Shown here piece by piece: positions 26,668 to 35,505 of a DNA stretch of 64,000 bases. The first letter of the stretch is position 1, and each line of letters begins with the position of its first letter. The translations under genes were made by a program, and so were the position numbers. Below the pieces are notes generated by a model, which saw nothing but the letters and a program-made list of their open reading frames with translations, was not told the origin of the DNA and did not search any database. The stretch comes from Pirellulaceae bacterium (GTDB lineage Bacteria > Planctomycetota > Planctomycetia > Pirellulales > Pirellulaceae), in NCBI GenBank assembly GCA_020852965.1, contig JADYZV010000099.1, forward strand, positions 120,335-184,334. The letters are read 5' to 3'.

Positions 26668-27924
26668 ATGCCTGCCCTTGCTAACTCGATGATCCACGTC
26701 GCGATGTGCTCTTTACTTTTGACCTCGTTGATACTGACAGCGGGTTCCGCAACCGCGGCAGAGAAAGTGCTACTCGGTACGGACGAACTCACCTCCGGCA
26801 TTCCCGGCGACGGACCATTGACGCTCGAACAAGCGTCAAAGTGGTTCAACCAACCGCGCAATCATGAAACGCTGGAGGTCGAGCTACCATCCAATCTGGC
26901 TGGCGGCAAGAATGCGATTTTCATTCCGGAAGACAACCCGCTGACACGAGCCAAGATCGAACTGGGACGTCAACTGTACTTCGAGCCTCGCCTGAGTAGG
27001 AACTCGGAAATTAGTTGTGCCGATTGCCATCATCCAACGAGCGGCTGGGCAAAAGAGACGCAGTTCGGCATTGGCGTTGAGGGACAAACGGGTAATCGAA
27101 ATTCGCCCGTCTCATTCAACCGCATCCTCAGCCGCGAACAATTTTGGGATGGTCGCGCGGAAACGCTGGAGGAGCAAGCTGTAGGACCGATCGCCAATCC
27201 CGTCGAAATGTCTAGCTCGCACGACGTGGCAGTGAAGTTCGTCAGTGACAATCCGATCTACCGCTTCGAGTTTGAAAAGGTCTTTGATCGCGCACCGAAC
27301 ATCGACGACATTGGCCGCGCATTGGCCGCTTTTGAACGCGTCGTTGTCACGGGACCGGCGGCGTACGACGCCTATGAAGCATTGAGTAGATTAGAGCAAG
27401 TCTTCTCCGAGGACCTCGAAGACTTGCAGGCCTTTGAAGAGGACGAGCCCGAGTTGCACGCGCGCTACATCGAAGCCAAACGAGCGGCCGAGGCGCAGCC
27501 GATGAGCGAGTCGGCCATTCGCGGTCGCGAGTTTTTCTTCAGCGCTAAAGCCAACTGTGCCGCATGCCATGTTGGAGTCAATTTCACTGACGAAAAGTAT
27601 CACAATTTGGGAGTGGGCATGGACGCAGCCGAGCCCGACTTGGGGCGCTTCGACGTCACCGGTGACGAAAAGGACAAAGGGGCCTTTAAGACTCCCTCAC
27701 TACGCAATATCGCTCAAACCGGACCTTACATGCACGACGGCAGCCAGCGCACGTTACGTGAAGTGGTCGATTGGTACGCTCAAGGGGGACATCCCAATCC
27801 AACATTGAGCGACAAGATCAAGAAGTTCGAAGCCAGCGAGCAGGATCGACAAGACCTAGTCGCCTTCATGGAAGCCCTCACCGGTGAGTTTCCCAAAGTG
27901 GAAATAGACCGTTTGCCTGAGTGA
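26668..27924 (+). CDS. Di-haem cytochrome c peroxidase (CcpA/MauG superfamily)
   Basis: This 418-residue exported protein has a signal peptide ending near ATAAEK (MPALANSMIHVAMCSLLLTSLILTAGSATA). Two c-type haem sites are visible: CADCH about 112 residues in and CAACH near residue 299. Family regions include IELGRQLYFEPRLS, FWDGRAETLEEQAVGPIANPVEM and FKTPSLRNIAQTGPYMHDG. It would reduce peroxide or oxidise a partner in the periplasm. I start at ATG 26668 because the upstream in-frame extension lies partly in repeat family C. The family usually needs a cytochrome c maturation system, which is not in this window. Confidence 0.9.
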   Translation: MPALANSMIHVAMCSLLLTSLILTAGSATAAEKVLLGTDELTSGIPGDGPLTLEQASKWFNQPRNHETLEVELPSNLAGGKNAIFIPEDNPLTRAKIELGRQLYFEPRLSRNSEISCADCHHPTSGWAKETQFGIGVEGQTGNRNSPVSFNRILSREQFWDGRAETLEEQAVGPIANPVEMSSSHDVAVKFVSDNPIYRFEFEKVFDRAPNIDDIGRALAAFERVVVTGPAAYDAYEALSRLEQVFSEDLEDLQAFEEDEPELHARYIEAKRAAEAQPMSESAIRGREFFFSAKANCAACHVGVNFTDEKYHNLGVGMDAAEPDLGRFDVTGDEKDKGAFKTPSLRNIAQTGPYMHDGSQRTLREVVDWYAQGGHPNPTLSDKIKKFEASEQDRQDLVAFMEALTGEFPKVEIDRLPE

Positions 27925-27953
27925 CCTTTTTGAATGGTATCGCCAACTGCTCG

Positions 27954-27981
27954 ATAGTCGCTGACCGCTCCGCCGGTCAGT
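27954..27981. repeat. Repeat family F copy abutting a gene remnant
   Basis: The sequence around GCTGACCGCTCCGCCGGTCA can form a CTGACCG/CGGTCAG hairpin. It is repeated at 55296-55323. The VOC gene remnant begins at its right edge. Confidence 0.65.
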
Positions 27982-28206
27982 CGATTTCTCAAGCGACCTG
28001 CGACCCGCGGCAGCACCCCATGCAACACCATGCTGTTTTTGGAGGCCGCCGACGTTTCGAGATTTTGGAATGAATTACTGGCCTTGGATTTGCCAGCAAA
28101 GTACGAGGCTGTCAGATTGCCCCCCATTCGCGAACTTGACTGGGGACGCGAGTGCTTTGTGCATGATCCATCGGGGGTACTTTGGCACTTCAGCGAGTTT
28201 CGCTAG
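27976..28206 (+). pseudogene. Glyoxalase/VOC-family protein remnant (C-terminal half)
   Basis: An open frame runs from within repeat F to a TAG at 28204-28206. It encodes about 75 residues ending in DWGRECFVHDPSGVLWHFSEF, the typical closing strand of a vicinal-oxygen-chelate (glyoxalase/bleomycin-resistance) domain. The preceding part (TMLFLEAADVSRFWNELL) also fits the second beta-alpha module. The first half of the domain, including the N-terminal metal ligand, is missing. The best ATG is at 28030. I read it as a gene truncated at the repeat. Alternatively, a short single-module VOC protein may still be made, but no ribosome-binding site supports it. Confidence 0.6.
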
Positions 28207-28293
28207 GGCGGAGCTGACTTCCATATTCTCTCGACCCGATTAGAATATCGCTCTAGATCCAGGCTATTTGAAAAACTCTCTCGGACCCTATTG

Positions 28294-29439
28294 ATGAAAT
28301 CCTTGGCCGTTTGGCTGGGCTCCGCCGCGCTGCTGACGCTGACGCTGGCGTTGATTGGCGGATTGGCATTGTTTAAATACAGCCAGATCCAAGCGGCAAT
28401 GCACATGCCTCCGCCGCCCGAACAACCGATCTCAATCACGGCCGTGGCTGCCAAAGAGATCACGATCCGACCAAGCACGACCATGATTGGTACGGTTCTC
28501 TCGCCACGTTCGATCATGCTGAGCAACGAAATAGCAGGAACGGTGTCAGCCGTTCACTTTCAACCGGGTCAGATCGTCGACGAGAACCAGGTACTCGTGG
28601 AGCTCGATACCAGCGTCGAACGCGCTCAGCTCGAAGCAGCCAAAGCGCGGAAGCAAATTGCCGAGTCGGCCTATAAGCGTATCCGTGAGGCGGCTGTAAC
28701 CAGGGCTGTCACGCCGAGCGAACTGGATGAAGCTACCGCCCAACTGGCACAAGCCGCCGCCCAAGTTGATGAGCTCGATGCAGTCATCAACCGCAAGACT
28801 CTGAAAGCACCATTCCGTGGAAAGATCGGGCTGGCCGATACGCACGAAGGACAGTTTCTGCCAAGCGGTTTCAGTATCGCATCGCTTCAAGGGATCGAGG
28901 ACTACGAGTTTATCGACTTCATGATTCCGCAATCGGCCTCCGAGTCGGTACATGTTGGCGACATAGTACAACTTCAAGCTCAATCGCACGAACTGACCGG
29001 TGAAGTCGTCGCGCTCGATTCTCAAGCAGACCGCAACAGTCGCAATCTGATGGCGCGAGCCAAGGTGACCAGCCAACTTGAATACCTAATACCCGGCGAC
29101 TCGGTGCGCGTTCGGATCGAATATGGCCAGCGGCTGACTTGCGCCGCCGTGCCGGCCGAAGCCCTGCGAACGGCACCGATGCAGACCTACGTATATGTCA
29201 TCCAACCGGACAAAGACGGAGCCCTGCGAGCCTACGCGCGGCAAGTGGTCCCCGGGCCAACGGTTGACGGTTGGCTAAGCATCATCTCGGGTTTGGAAGT
29301 CGGCAGCCGGGTCGTCGCCGAAGGTAGCTTTAAATTGCGCGACGGCGCGCTGGTAGGCGTCGTACCCGCCACGTCGAATGCCTCGATTCCACCCGTCGTC
29401 GATCCGCTTCCCAGCGTAGATCTTGTGCCCAACTCGTAG
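28294..29439 (+). CDS. RND efflux periplasmic adaptor (membrane-fusion protein)
   Basis: This 381-residue adaptor has an N-terminal membrane anchor (LAVWLGSAALLTLTLALIGGLALF). It is followed by a lipoyl/barrel-sandwich half, an alpha-helical hairpin (VERAQLEAAKARKQIAESAYKRI...) and the second half with LKAPFRGKIG, then beta-barrel and membrane-proximal domains. It bridges the inner-membrane pump to an outer-membrane channel. The pump gene follows 112 bases downstream across a palindromic repeat. TTG at 28291 is an alternative start. No TolC-like gene is in the window. Confidence 0.92.
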   Translation: MKSLAVWLGSAALLTLTLALIGGLALFKYSQIQAAMHMPPPPEQPISITAVAAKEITIRPSTTMIGTVLSPRSIMLSNEIAGTVSAVHFQPGQIVDENQVLVELDTSVERAQLEAAKARKQIAESAYKRIREAAVTRAVTPSELDEATAQLAQAAAQVDELDAVINRKTLKAPFRGKIGLADTHEGQFLPSGFSIASLQGIEDYEFIDFMIPQSASESVHVGDIVQLQAQSHELTGEVVALDSQADRNSRNLMARAKVTSQLEYLIPGDSVRVRIEYGQRLTCAAVPAEALRTAPMQTYVYVIQPDKDGALRAYARQVVPGPTVDGWLSIISGLEVGSRVVAEGSFKLRDGALVGVVPATSNASIPPVVDPLPSVDLVPNS

Positions 29440-29457
29440 AAGCTTCGGTTGAGCCGT

Positions 29458-29520
29458 AGTGGACGAGGCTACGAGTCCCTGAAGTATATCGAATCAAACG
29501 GACTCATAGCCTCGTCCAAC
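29458..29520. repeat. Palindromic repeat family A between adaptor and pump
   Basis: The left arm (starting AGTGGACGAGGCTACGAG) and the right arm (GGACTCATAGCCTCGTCC) are near-complementary over about 18-20 bases, separated by 21 bases. Other copies are at 3264, 53131 and 58595. Confidence 0.75.
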
Positions 29521-29551
29521 ACATCAAATACTCTCTCGTTAGACAATCATT

Positions 29552-32500
29552 GTGACATCGGCCAACACGCGTAGCATTACCGATATCTTTATTAGGCACC
29601 CGGTCCTGGCGATCGTGGTCAATATCGCGATCGTGCTCATCGGGCTACGAGCCATGGTGCTGCTCCCCATCCAGCAGTATCCGACCATCGAAAGTACCTC
29701 GGTGGTCATCACCACGTATTACATCGGGGCCAGCGCGGAGACGGTGCGCGGATTCTTAACGACGCCGATCGAGCAGGCGGTCTCCTCGATCGCTGGTGTA
29801 GACTTCATCGAGTCGAGCTCGCTGGCTGGGGCGAGCACGATTACTATTCGCCTGAAGCTCAATCACGACAGCACGCAAGCCTTAGCTGAAGTCAATGCGA
29901 GGTTGCAACAAGTGCGGCGGACGCTACCGGCCGAGGCGGAACCTTCGGTGATCGAACTACAACGCGCCGATCGTCCATACGCTTCGTTTTATATCAGTTT
30001 TACTTCCGACGAGTTTAATATCTCGAAGCTGACCGACTGGCTCAATCGCAACATTCAGCCGCAGCTAGCCACGCTCGCCGGCGTACAACGGGTGGGCGTC
30101 GAGGCAGGACAAATGCCGGCCATGCGCATCTGGATTTCCCCCAATCGATTGAGTGAATTGAATTTGACTCCGGGTGATGTCTACAACGCGTTGAAACGCA
30201 ACAACTATATAGCCGCCATCGGACGAATTCGCAGCGAAACAGTGCAGATCGATCTGCTGACCAATACGGACTTGAGGACTGTCGAAGAGTTCCAGGACTT
30301 GATCGTCTCGCAACGCGAAGGAGGCATCATCCGCCTGCGCGATGTGGCGACGATCGAACTCGGCTCGGAGGAACCCCTTGCTACGGCCATGTACGAAGGG
30401 CGAGAGGCGGTCTACTTGTCGGTCTGGCCCCTTCCAGGCAGCAACGAAATCGATGTAGCCAACGGACTGATCGCAGGCCTCGAACGCTTGCGACCTTCGC
30501 TCCCCGATCACATCGAAATGGAATTGGCCTTTGATGCGACGAAGTTCATGCGCGATGCACTGCGCGAAATCTCACGCACGTTGGCGGAAACCATTTTCAT
30601 CGTTGGTGTGGTGGTGTTTCTGTTCTTGGGATCGATTCGCACGGCTATCGTTCCCCTCGTCGCCATGCCCGTCTCGCTGGTCGGGGCGATGATGCTCATG
30701 CTGCTGCTCGGTTTTTCGCTCAACCTGCTGACCATCCTCGCTATCGTGTTGGCGGTAGGGCTGGTAGTCGACGATGCCATCGTCGTCGTCGAGAACATCC
30801 AGCGCCACGTGCAGGAAGGCATGGACCGCAAGTCAGCCGCCCTGCGCGGTGCACGAGAATTGGTCGGACCGATCATCGCCATGACCATTACCTTAGCCGT
30901 GGTGTACACACCGATCGGCTTCCAAGGTGGTTTGACGGGGATGCTATTCCGCGAGTTCGCATTTACTCTGGCCGCTGCGGTGGTAGTGTCGGGTGTGGTG
31001 GCGATTACTTTGTCGCCAGTCATGAGTGCGATGATGATCGACCGGGCTGGCAAGGAAGGCTTTTTGACTCGCTGGGTCAATCGCCGCTTTGAAAGCGTCC
31101 GCCGAGTGTACGCCTGGTTGCTCGGCGGTGCTTTGAAGCTGCGTTGGTCGATTGCCGCCTGCACCGTCATGATTGCCTTGTGCAGCGCACCGCTGTATCT
31201 GTTCAGCGGCAAAGAGCTGGCACCTGTAGAGGACCAGAGCGCGATTGCCGTCTTCATGTCGGCGGCCCCCAACGCGACGCTCAAATCGACCACCCACTGG
31301 GCACAGGATCTGGCTGGCAAGTTGCAGAGCTTGCCGGAAGCCGAGTACATGTGGGCACTCGTCACCTCGGGAACGGGCTTCGGCGGGGTGGTTACCAAGG
31401 ATTTTGACGAGCGCAGTCGAAGCACTACGGCCATGTACCCCGAGGTGTTTGGGCTGGCGTCGCAGATCCCCGGCATCCAGCCGTTTCCGATCTTGTTGCC
31501 GCCACTCCCCGGAGCAGGACAGTACGATGTAGAGCTCGTGATCAAAAGTGACGACCCGCCAGCCAGGCTGGCCGAACAGGCTAGCGAAATTGCGAACAAG
31601 GCCTCCCAAGCGGGCTTGTTCATGTTCGTCGACACCGATTTGAAGCTCGACTTGCCGCAAGCTCGCGTGAACGTCGATCGAGAGAAAGTAGCCGACCTGG
31701 GAATGGACTTGGCTGTCGTGGCTCAAGAGCTCGGTGTTCTGCTCGGCGGCGGTTACGTCAATCGCTTCAACTACTTCAACCGCTCCTATCAAGTCATTCC
31801 ACAGTTGGCCGAAGAGGAGCGACAGTCGCTCTCGGCGCTGACGGACCTCAAAATACGCAGCCCGGCCGGCGATCTCATCCCAGTTGCCAACTTTGCAACC
31901 ATCGAGCCGGTCACCGCCCCACGCACGCTGACGCGCTTTCAACAGCAAAGCTCGTTTCGCGTCTTCGCGGGTGTGGTTCCTGGCGTCACCAAGGAGGCTG
32001 GACTAAACCAGCTCGAAGCGATCGCGCGCGAAGTCATGGGGCCAACCATCGCTCTCGACTACGCAGGCGAATCACGTCAAATCCGCCAAGAGGGCTCGGC
32101 GCTGATCGTATCGCTCGGCTTTGCGCTGATCATGATCTACCTAGTACTCGCCGCGCAGTTCCGCTCCTTTCGCGATCCGCTGATCGTACTACTAGGCTCC
32201 GTGCCATTGGCAATCTCAGGCGCACTGATGCTAACCTTCCTGGGACTCACAACGATCAATATCTATTCGCAAGTAGGATTGATCACTTTGGTGGGGCTGG
32301 TAGCGAAGAATGGGATTTTAATCGTCGAGTTCGCTAACGCATTGCAAGAGGGAGGACAGTCGAAGCGTGAAGCTATTTCCAATGCCTCGCAAACTCGCTT
32401 GCGGCCGATCTTGATGACCTCGTTTGCTACCGTTTTCGGGCACCTCCCATTGGTATTCGTCGAGGGGCCCGGTGCCGAAGCTCGCAATAGCATCGGAATC

Positions 32501-32659
32501 GTGTTGGTAGCCGGTATGGCAATTGGCACTTTATTCACGTTATTCGTCGTTCCAGCCCTGTATCTGCTGCTGGCAGCCGACCATCGCGCGGGCAGCGGGC
32601 AGGCGTTCGACCTGGAATTTGAACCGGATCAAAATCGGGCTTTGAAAACCGCAGTGTGA
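29552..32659 (+). CDS. RND multidrug efflux permease (HAE1/AcrB type)
   Basis: This 1035-residue inner-membrane proton-driven pump has the usual 12-TM AcrB-like layout: N-terminal TM1 after FIRHPVLAIVVNI, two large periplasmic loops, and the TM4 proton-relay aspartates in VGLVVDDAIVVVENI. The TM10 lysine lies in LVAKNGILIVEF. It exports hydrophobic compounds with the adaptor just upstream. The start codon is GTG at 29552; the family start FIRHPV begins 12 residues later. The relationship to MexF/AcrB is clear; substrates are unknown. No local repressor gene (TetR or MarR) is next to the pair. Confidence 0.95.
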   Translation: MTSANTRSITDIFIRHPVLAIVVNIAIVLIGLRAMVLLPIQQYPTIESTSVVITTYYIGASAETVRGFLTTPIEQAVSSIAGVDFIESSSLAGASTITIRLKLNHDSTQALAEVNARLQQVRRTLPAEAEPSVIELQRADRPYASFYISFTSDEFNISKLTDWLNRNIQPQLATLAGVQRVGVEAGQMPAMRIWISPNRLSELNLTPGDVYNALKRNNYIAAIGRIRSETVQIDLLTNTDLRTVEEFQDLIVSQREGGIIRLRDVATIELGSEEPLATAMYEGREAVYLSVWPLPGSNEIDVANGLIAGLERLRPSLPDHIEMELAFDATKFMRDALREISRTLAETIFIVGVVVFLFLGSIRTAIVPLVAMPVSLVGAMMLMLLLGFSLNLLTILAIVLAVGLVVDDAIVVVENIQRHVQEGMDRKSAALRGARELVGPIIAMTITLAVVYTPIGFQGGLTGMLFREFAFTLAAAVVVSGVVAITLSPVMSAMMIDRAGKEGFLTRWVNRRFESVRRVYAWLLGGALKLRWSIAACTVMIALCSAPLYLFSGKELAPVEDQSAIAVFMSAAPNATLKSTTHWAQDLAGKLQSLPEAEYMWALVTSGTGFGGVVTKDFDERSRSTTAMYPEVFGLASQIPGIQPFPILLPPLPGAGQYDVELVIKSDDPPARLAEQASEIANKASQAGLFMFVDTDLKLDLPQARVNVDREKVADLGMDLAVVAQELGVLLGGGYVNRFNYFNRSYQVIPQLAEEERQSLSALTDLKIRSPAGDLIPVANFATIEPVTAPRTLTRFQQQSSFRVFAGVVPGVTKEAGLNQLEAIAREVMGPTIALDYAGESRQIRQEGSALIVSLGFALIMIYLVLAAQFRSFRDPLIVLLGSVPLAISGALMLTFLGLTTINIYSQVGLITLVGLVAKNGILIVEFANALQEGGQSKREAISNASQTRLRPILMTSFATVFGHLPLVFVEGPGAEARNSIGIVLVAGMAIGTLFTLFVVPALYLLLAADHRAGSGQAFDLEFEPDQNRALKTAV

Positions 32660-32884
32660 ATCAATGAATAGCTACGTCCCAATGAAATTGACCACACACG
32701 CGAGTTGTACTTGATGCGACATTCAAGTCACCATGGCAAGAAGATGGGGGCAAGGAAATTAGCGCGACATGAATCTGCATCCCCAATCGAATGCACTGAG
32801 GTTGTCGGCAGTGTTTTTGCTGGGTGGGTAAGACGGATGCGGTGGAGAGACTCAGCGCTAGACGAGCCGTTCGCGCTGCCCGTG

Positions 32885-32914
32885 CCGTAACTCGCGGCAC
32901 TCGTTACGAGCCTA
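32885..32914 (-). repeat. Repeat family B, single copy
   Basis: This is a 30-base copy of the sequence found at 17241 and 47018 (CCGTAACTCGCGGCACTCG and onward). Short similarity (CGCTGCCCGTG) extends to the left. Confidence 0.65.
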
Positions 32915-33026
32915 CTTCAGGATGTCTGCGACGTTAATGTCACTTGGCAGAGAAAAGCATAGAAAGATGTCACTTTGGTCACGGAACCGATATGTGCATC
33001 GTCGAAGCTTAAAGAGGCTCAGTAGA

Positions 33027-33115
33027 GCACGTTCCGACGGCGGAGCGTCGGGCCACATTAGCACGTTCCGACGGCGGAGCGTCGGGCCACATTAACGGAG
33101 CGTCGGGCCACATTA
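33027..33115. repeat. Tandem 34-bp repeat, 2.6 units
   Basis: Two identical adjacent 34-base units (33027-33060 and 33061-33094, core GGCGGAGCGTCGGGCCACAT) are followed by a 21-base partial copy. The units carry CCGACG/CGTCGG arms that can form a hairpin. There are no spacers, so this is not CRISPR. Confidence 0.85.
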
Positions 33116-33282
33116 ATGCTCATACCGATTGGCTGAATTGACAATGCGGTTTTATTGTATGCCAATATCTGCTAGGATGGTGGATTGTTCAATTACATGA
33201 TGGATTTCAACTAAGCCGTCGTGTACCGTCGGCCGCAAGTGACGGTTGCGTTTTCCCTACTCACGCTAACCAGAGAGATCGA

Positions 33283-33915
33283 GTGCTGGTTTGCCATCAT
33301 GGCAATCTGACTATCAGCGTCGGTGTTCGAGCTAACTTGCAGCTCGCAGTGATTCTGCTGATCATCGTTCAGGCCCGTTCTGTTGCCGGGCAAGATCCGG
33401 CTATTCAAAATCGATCCGTCCCGCAATCGGTCAATACTAAGTCAGACAGTGTGGCGGCAGGCCAAGCCGCCGCTGTGACTTCCCTTTTACCCCCCCTGGT
33501 CTTCGACGAAACTCGGATCGATGACGCTCGCGAGGGACACGCCACTCTCACCTGGAACCGACTGACTGAGGCCAGCAGCTATCGCGTTAGTAACGGGGAT
33601 GGAAGCGTCCTCTACCGCGGTGCATTCCCCCAAGCTTTTGTGTCGGGCCTCGAGGACGGTAAGCACCGATTTACTGTGACCGCGCTCGATGCTGCCGGTC
33701 AACCTCTTGCGATCTCACCAACCCCCGCCGTGGTAATGGTCAGGCACTGGCCATTGGTCCAAGCCCTGCTGCTGTTCACTATCGGAGGTTTAGTGTTCAT
33801 CGCGTTGGTGGTCGTGCTCGTTTACGGGGCCATCACCTGCCGCAACGTGGACGATCGAGTCGCCGACCGACTCACAGGCCAAGCTACGGATCATCGAGGA
33901 GACTCTCAACCATGA
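33283..33915 (+). CDS. Membrane-anchored protein with fibronectin-III-like domain
   Basis: This 210-residue protein starts with GTG at 33283 after a GAGAG stretch. It has a signal-like N-terminus (LQLAVILLIIVQARSVAGQ) and a disordered Ser/Val-rich linker. A beta-sandwich resembling a fibronectin type III repeat follows (ATLTWNRLTEASSYRVSNGDG ... HRFTVTALDAAGQPL). One C-terminal membrane segment (ALLLFTIGGLVFIALVVVLVYG) leads to a short basic cytoplasmic tail. Its stop overlaps the ATG of the next gene by 4 bases, coupling it to the SSS symporter. It might be an external sensor or accessory domain for that symporter. I do not recognise the family. Confidence 0.7.
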   Translation: MLVCHHGNLTISVGVRANLQLAVILLIIVQARSVAGQDPAIQNRSVPQSVNTKSDSVAAGQAAAVTSLLPPLVFDETRIDDAREGHATLTWNRLTEASSYRVSNGDGSVLYRGAFPQAFVSGLEDGKHRFTVTALDAAGQPLAISPTPAVVMVRHWPLVQALLLFTIGGLVFIALVVVLVYGAITCRNVDDRVADRLTGQATDHRGDSQP

Positions 33916-35369
33916 TTGTGGCATCAGGACCCATGCTCAGCCCTCAGGCGGGCTACACAATGCTAGCGATATTTGGCATCTTGTGGGTCAGCCTGGGCCT
34001 GTGGTGGGGACGCCGAGCCAAGTCGTACGACGGCTTTGCTGTGGCTGGGCGAAACGTGGGGTTGGCGTTGGGCACAGCGACTGCCGTAGCGACTTGGATC
34101 ACTTCCAACACCACGATGCTGGCGCCGCAGTTCGCACTGCAATTGGGTATTTGGGGGGCGTTGGCCTACGCGACGGCCAGCTTCGGTTTGTTCGCATTTG
34201 CTCCGATGAGCGCTCGCATTCGACAACTCATGCCGTGCGGCTATACGGCGGTCGAGTTCATTCGGCGGCGTTATGGCCCGCTGGCGACAGGTCCCTTTCT
34301 CGTGATCTCCATGTTCTATGCGCTGACATGGTTGATCTCCATGTCGATGGCGGGTGGCAAATTGCTGACGATTCTTTCCGGTATCCCCTATCCAATCGGC
34401 ATGACGGCGGTCGTGTTGGTGTGCGTGTTGTACACGTTGTTCGGTGGCATGTACGCCGTAATAGGAACCGACTTCATTCAGAGCGTAATCATCTTGGCCG
34501 GTTTGGTCGTAGTTGCCATCGCGATCATGACGCATACCGATATCGCCGATGTGCACACCAAGCTGGCAGCCAATCGTCCGATGTTGCTAGCCATTGCGTT
34601 TCCCGCCGCAATCATGGCCTTGTTCAACAATATGCTGTTTGGCTTTGGCGAGATATTTCATAGCAATGTGTGGTGGAGCCGCGCTCTGGCAATGCGTGAA
34701 GGGGTTGGCCCCAAAGCCTATGTGTTGGGTGGGCTACTGTGGTTACCCGTACCGATTGTGGCTGGATTCTTGGGTCTGGCAGCTCCTGCATTGGGAATCG
34801 GTATTAGCCAGCCCGATACGGTTGGCCCCTTAGTTGCCGCCACCCTGCTCGGTACCGGCGGAGCGCTATTGGTCTTTATCGTCGTATTCTGCTCGTTGGC
34901 CTCTAGTATCGATAGTTTGCTAGCCGCCACGTCCGATTTGATCGTCAACGATATTGTCGAACCGCTTGGGACGCAGCCGGCCAGCGATCAGGTTAAACGG
35001 CGCTGGGCGAGTTGGTCGATCCTGGCACTCGGGGCCTTAGCCTGGAGTGTGGCTCTGGCCAACGTCGGGACATTGGCAACTGTATTGTTTTTCGCAGGAC
35101 CGATGGTGGGAAGCTGTATTTGGCCGATTGTCGGAGGACTATACTTCCGACGTCCTAGCCCGCTAGCTGCCAGCTCGGCGATGGTGATTGGCAGCCTGAT
35201 CGGTTTGCTCGCCTATGTGTGGATTGGTTGGTTTGTCGGCTCCTTGGTCGGAGCGGCCGCCTCAGGAATCGTGTTTGCCCTGGGCACGTGGTGGTTCCCC
35301 GACCGTTTTGATTTCGAGTCGCTTTCACAGCTTGAGCCTACCCCCGCATTAGCAGTCGTCGAAGGCTAA
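33912..35369 (+). CDS. Sodium:solute symporter (SSS family)
   Basis: This 485-residue polytopic transporter of the sodium:solute symporter family has about 13 hydrophobic segments. Family-like segments include SYDGFAVAGRNVGLALGTAT near the N-terminus, LYTLFGGMYAVIGTDFIQ in the fifth-sixth helix region, and SLASSIDSLLAATSDLIVNDIV. It shares features with urea/allantoin-type and solute permeases, but substrate cannot be assigned from sequence. It is translationally coupled to the FN3-like membrane protein upstream and followed by a 39-residue membrane protein. The downstream carbamoyltransferase cluster raises the possibility of a ureido compound or amino acid as substrate. Confidence 0.9.
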   Translation: MIVASGPMLSPQAGYTMLAIFGILWVSLGLWWGRRAKSYDGFAVAGRNVGLALGTATAVATWITSNTTMLAPQFALQLGIWGALAYATASFGLFAFAPMSARIRQLMPCGYTAVEFIRRRYGPLATGPFLVISMFYALTWLISMSMAGGKLLTILSGIPYPIGMTAVVLVCVLYTLFGGMYAVIGTDFIQSVIILAGLVVVAIAIMTHTDIADVHTKLAANRPMLLAIAFPAAIMALFNNMLFGFGEIFHSNVWWSRALAMREGVGPKAYVLGGLLWLPVPIVAGFLGLAAPALGIGISQPDTVGPLVAATLLGTGGALLVFIVVFCSLASSIDSLLAATSDLIVNDIVEPLGTQPASDQVKRRWASWSILALGALAWSVALANVGTLATVLFFAGPMVGSCIWPIVGGLYFRRPSPLAASSAMVIGSLIGLLAYVWIGWFVGSLVGAAASGIVFALGTWWFPDRFDFESLSQLEPTPALAVVEG

Positions 35370-35381
35370 GGAAGTAAGAGA

Positions 35382-35501
35382 ATGTTCCCTTTGTGGCTAT
35401 TACAATTCTTGGTGATTGGTGGAGTGGTCTTGTGTGCCACCGGCGTGGTCGCGCTGATCGCCATGCTGATCATCGATTCTCTCCGTAAACGGATATGGTG
35501 A
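35382..35501 (+). CDS. 39-residue single-pass membrane protein, possible symporter small subunit
   Basis: The ATG at 35382 is preceded by AAGGAAGTAAG, a reasonable ribosome-binding site. The protein has one long hydrophobic helix (FLVIGGVVLCATGVVALIAMLIID) with a short basic C-terminus (SLRKRIW). It lies 12 bases after the SSS symporter gene and 4 bases before the next start, so it is almost certainly in the same transcript. Several transporter families, such as certain NSS and SSS symporters, use a separately encoded one-helix accessory protein; the position fits that idea. The function is inferred only from size and position. Confidence 0.6.
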   Translation: MFPLWLLQFLVIGGVVLCATGVVALIAMLIIDSLRKRIW

Positions 35502-35505
35502 CAAT

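Larger units (their letters stand above)
32660..33282. other. Long spacer holding repeats only
   Basis: About 620 bases with no supported ORF. It contains repeat B (32885-32914) and a tandem 34-base repeat (33027-33115). A sequence matching the sigma-70 -35 box exactly (TTGACA at 33138) has no convincing -10 partner; TAGGAT at 33173 is too far. Confidence 0.5.

Noticed and set aside
30508..31948. Long minus-strand open frames (up to 375 codons) opposite the RND permease
   Set aside because: They have no domain and mirror the codon structure of the RND gene, whose protein is unambiguous.
33027..33115. CRISPR-like direct repeats
   Set aside because: The copies are directly adjacent with no spacers and the last is partial; no cas gene is in the window.
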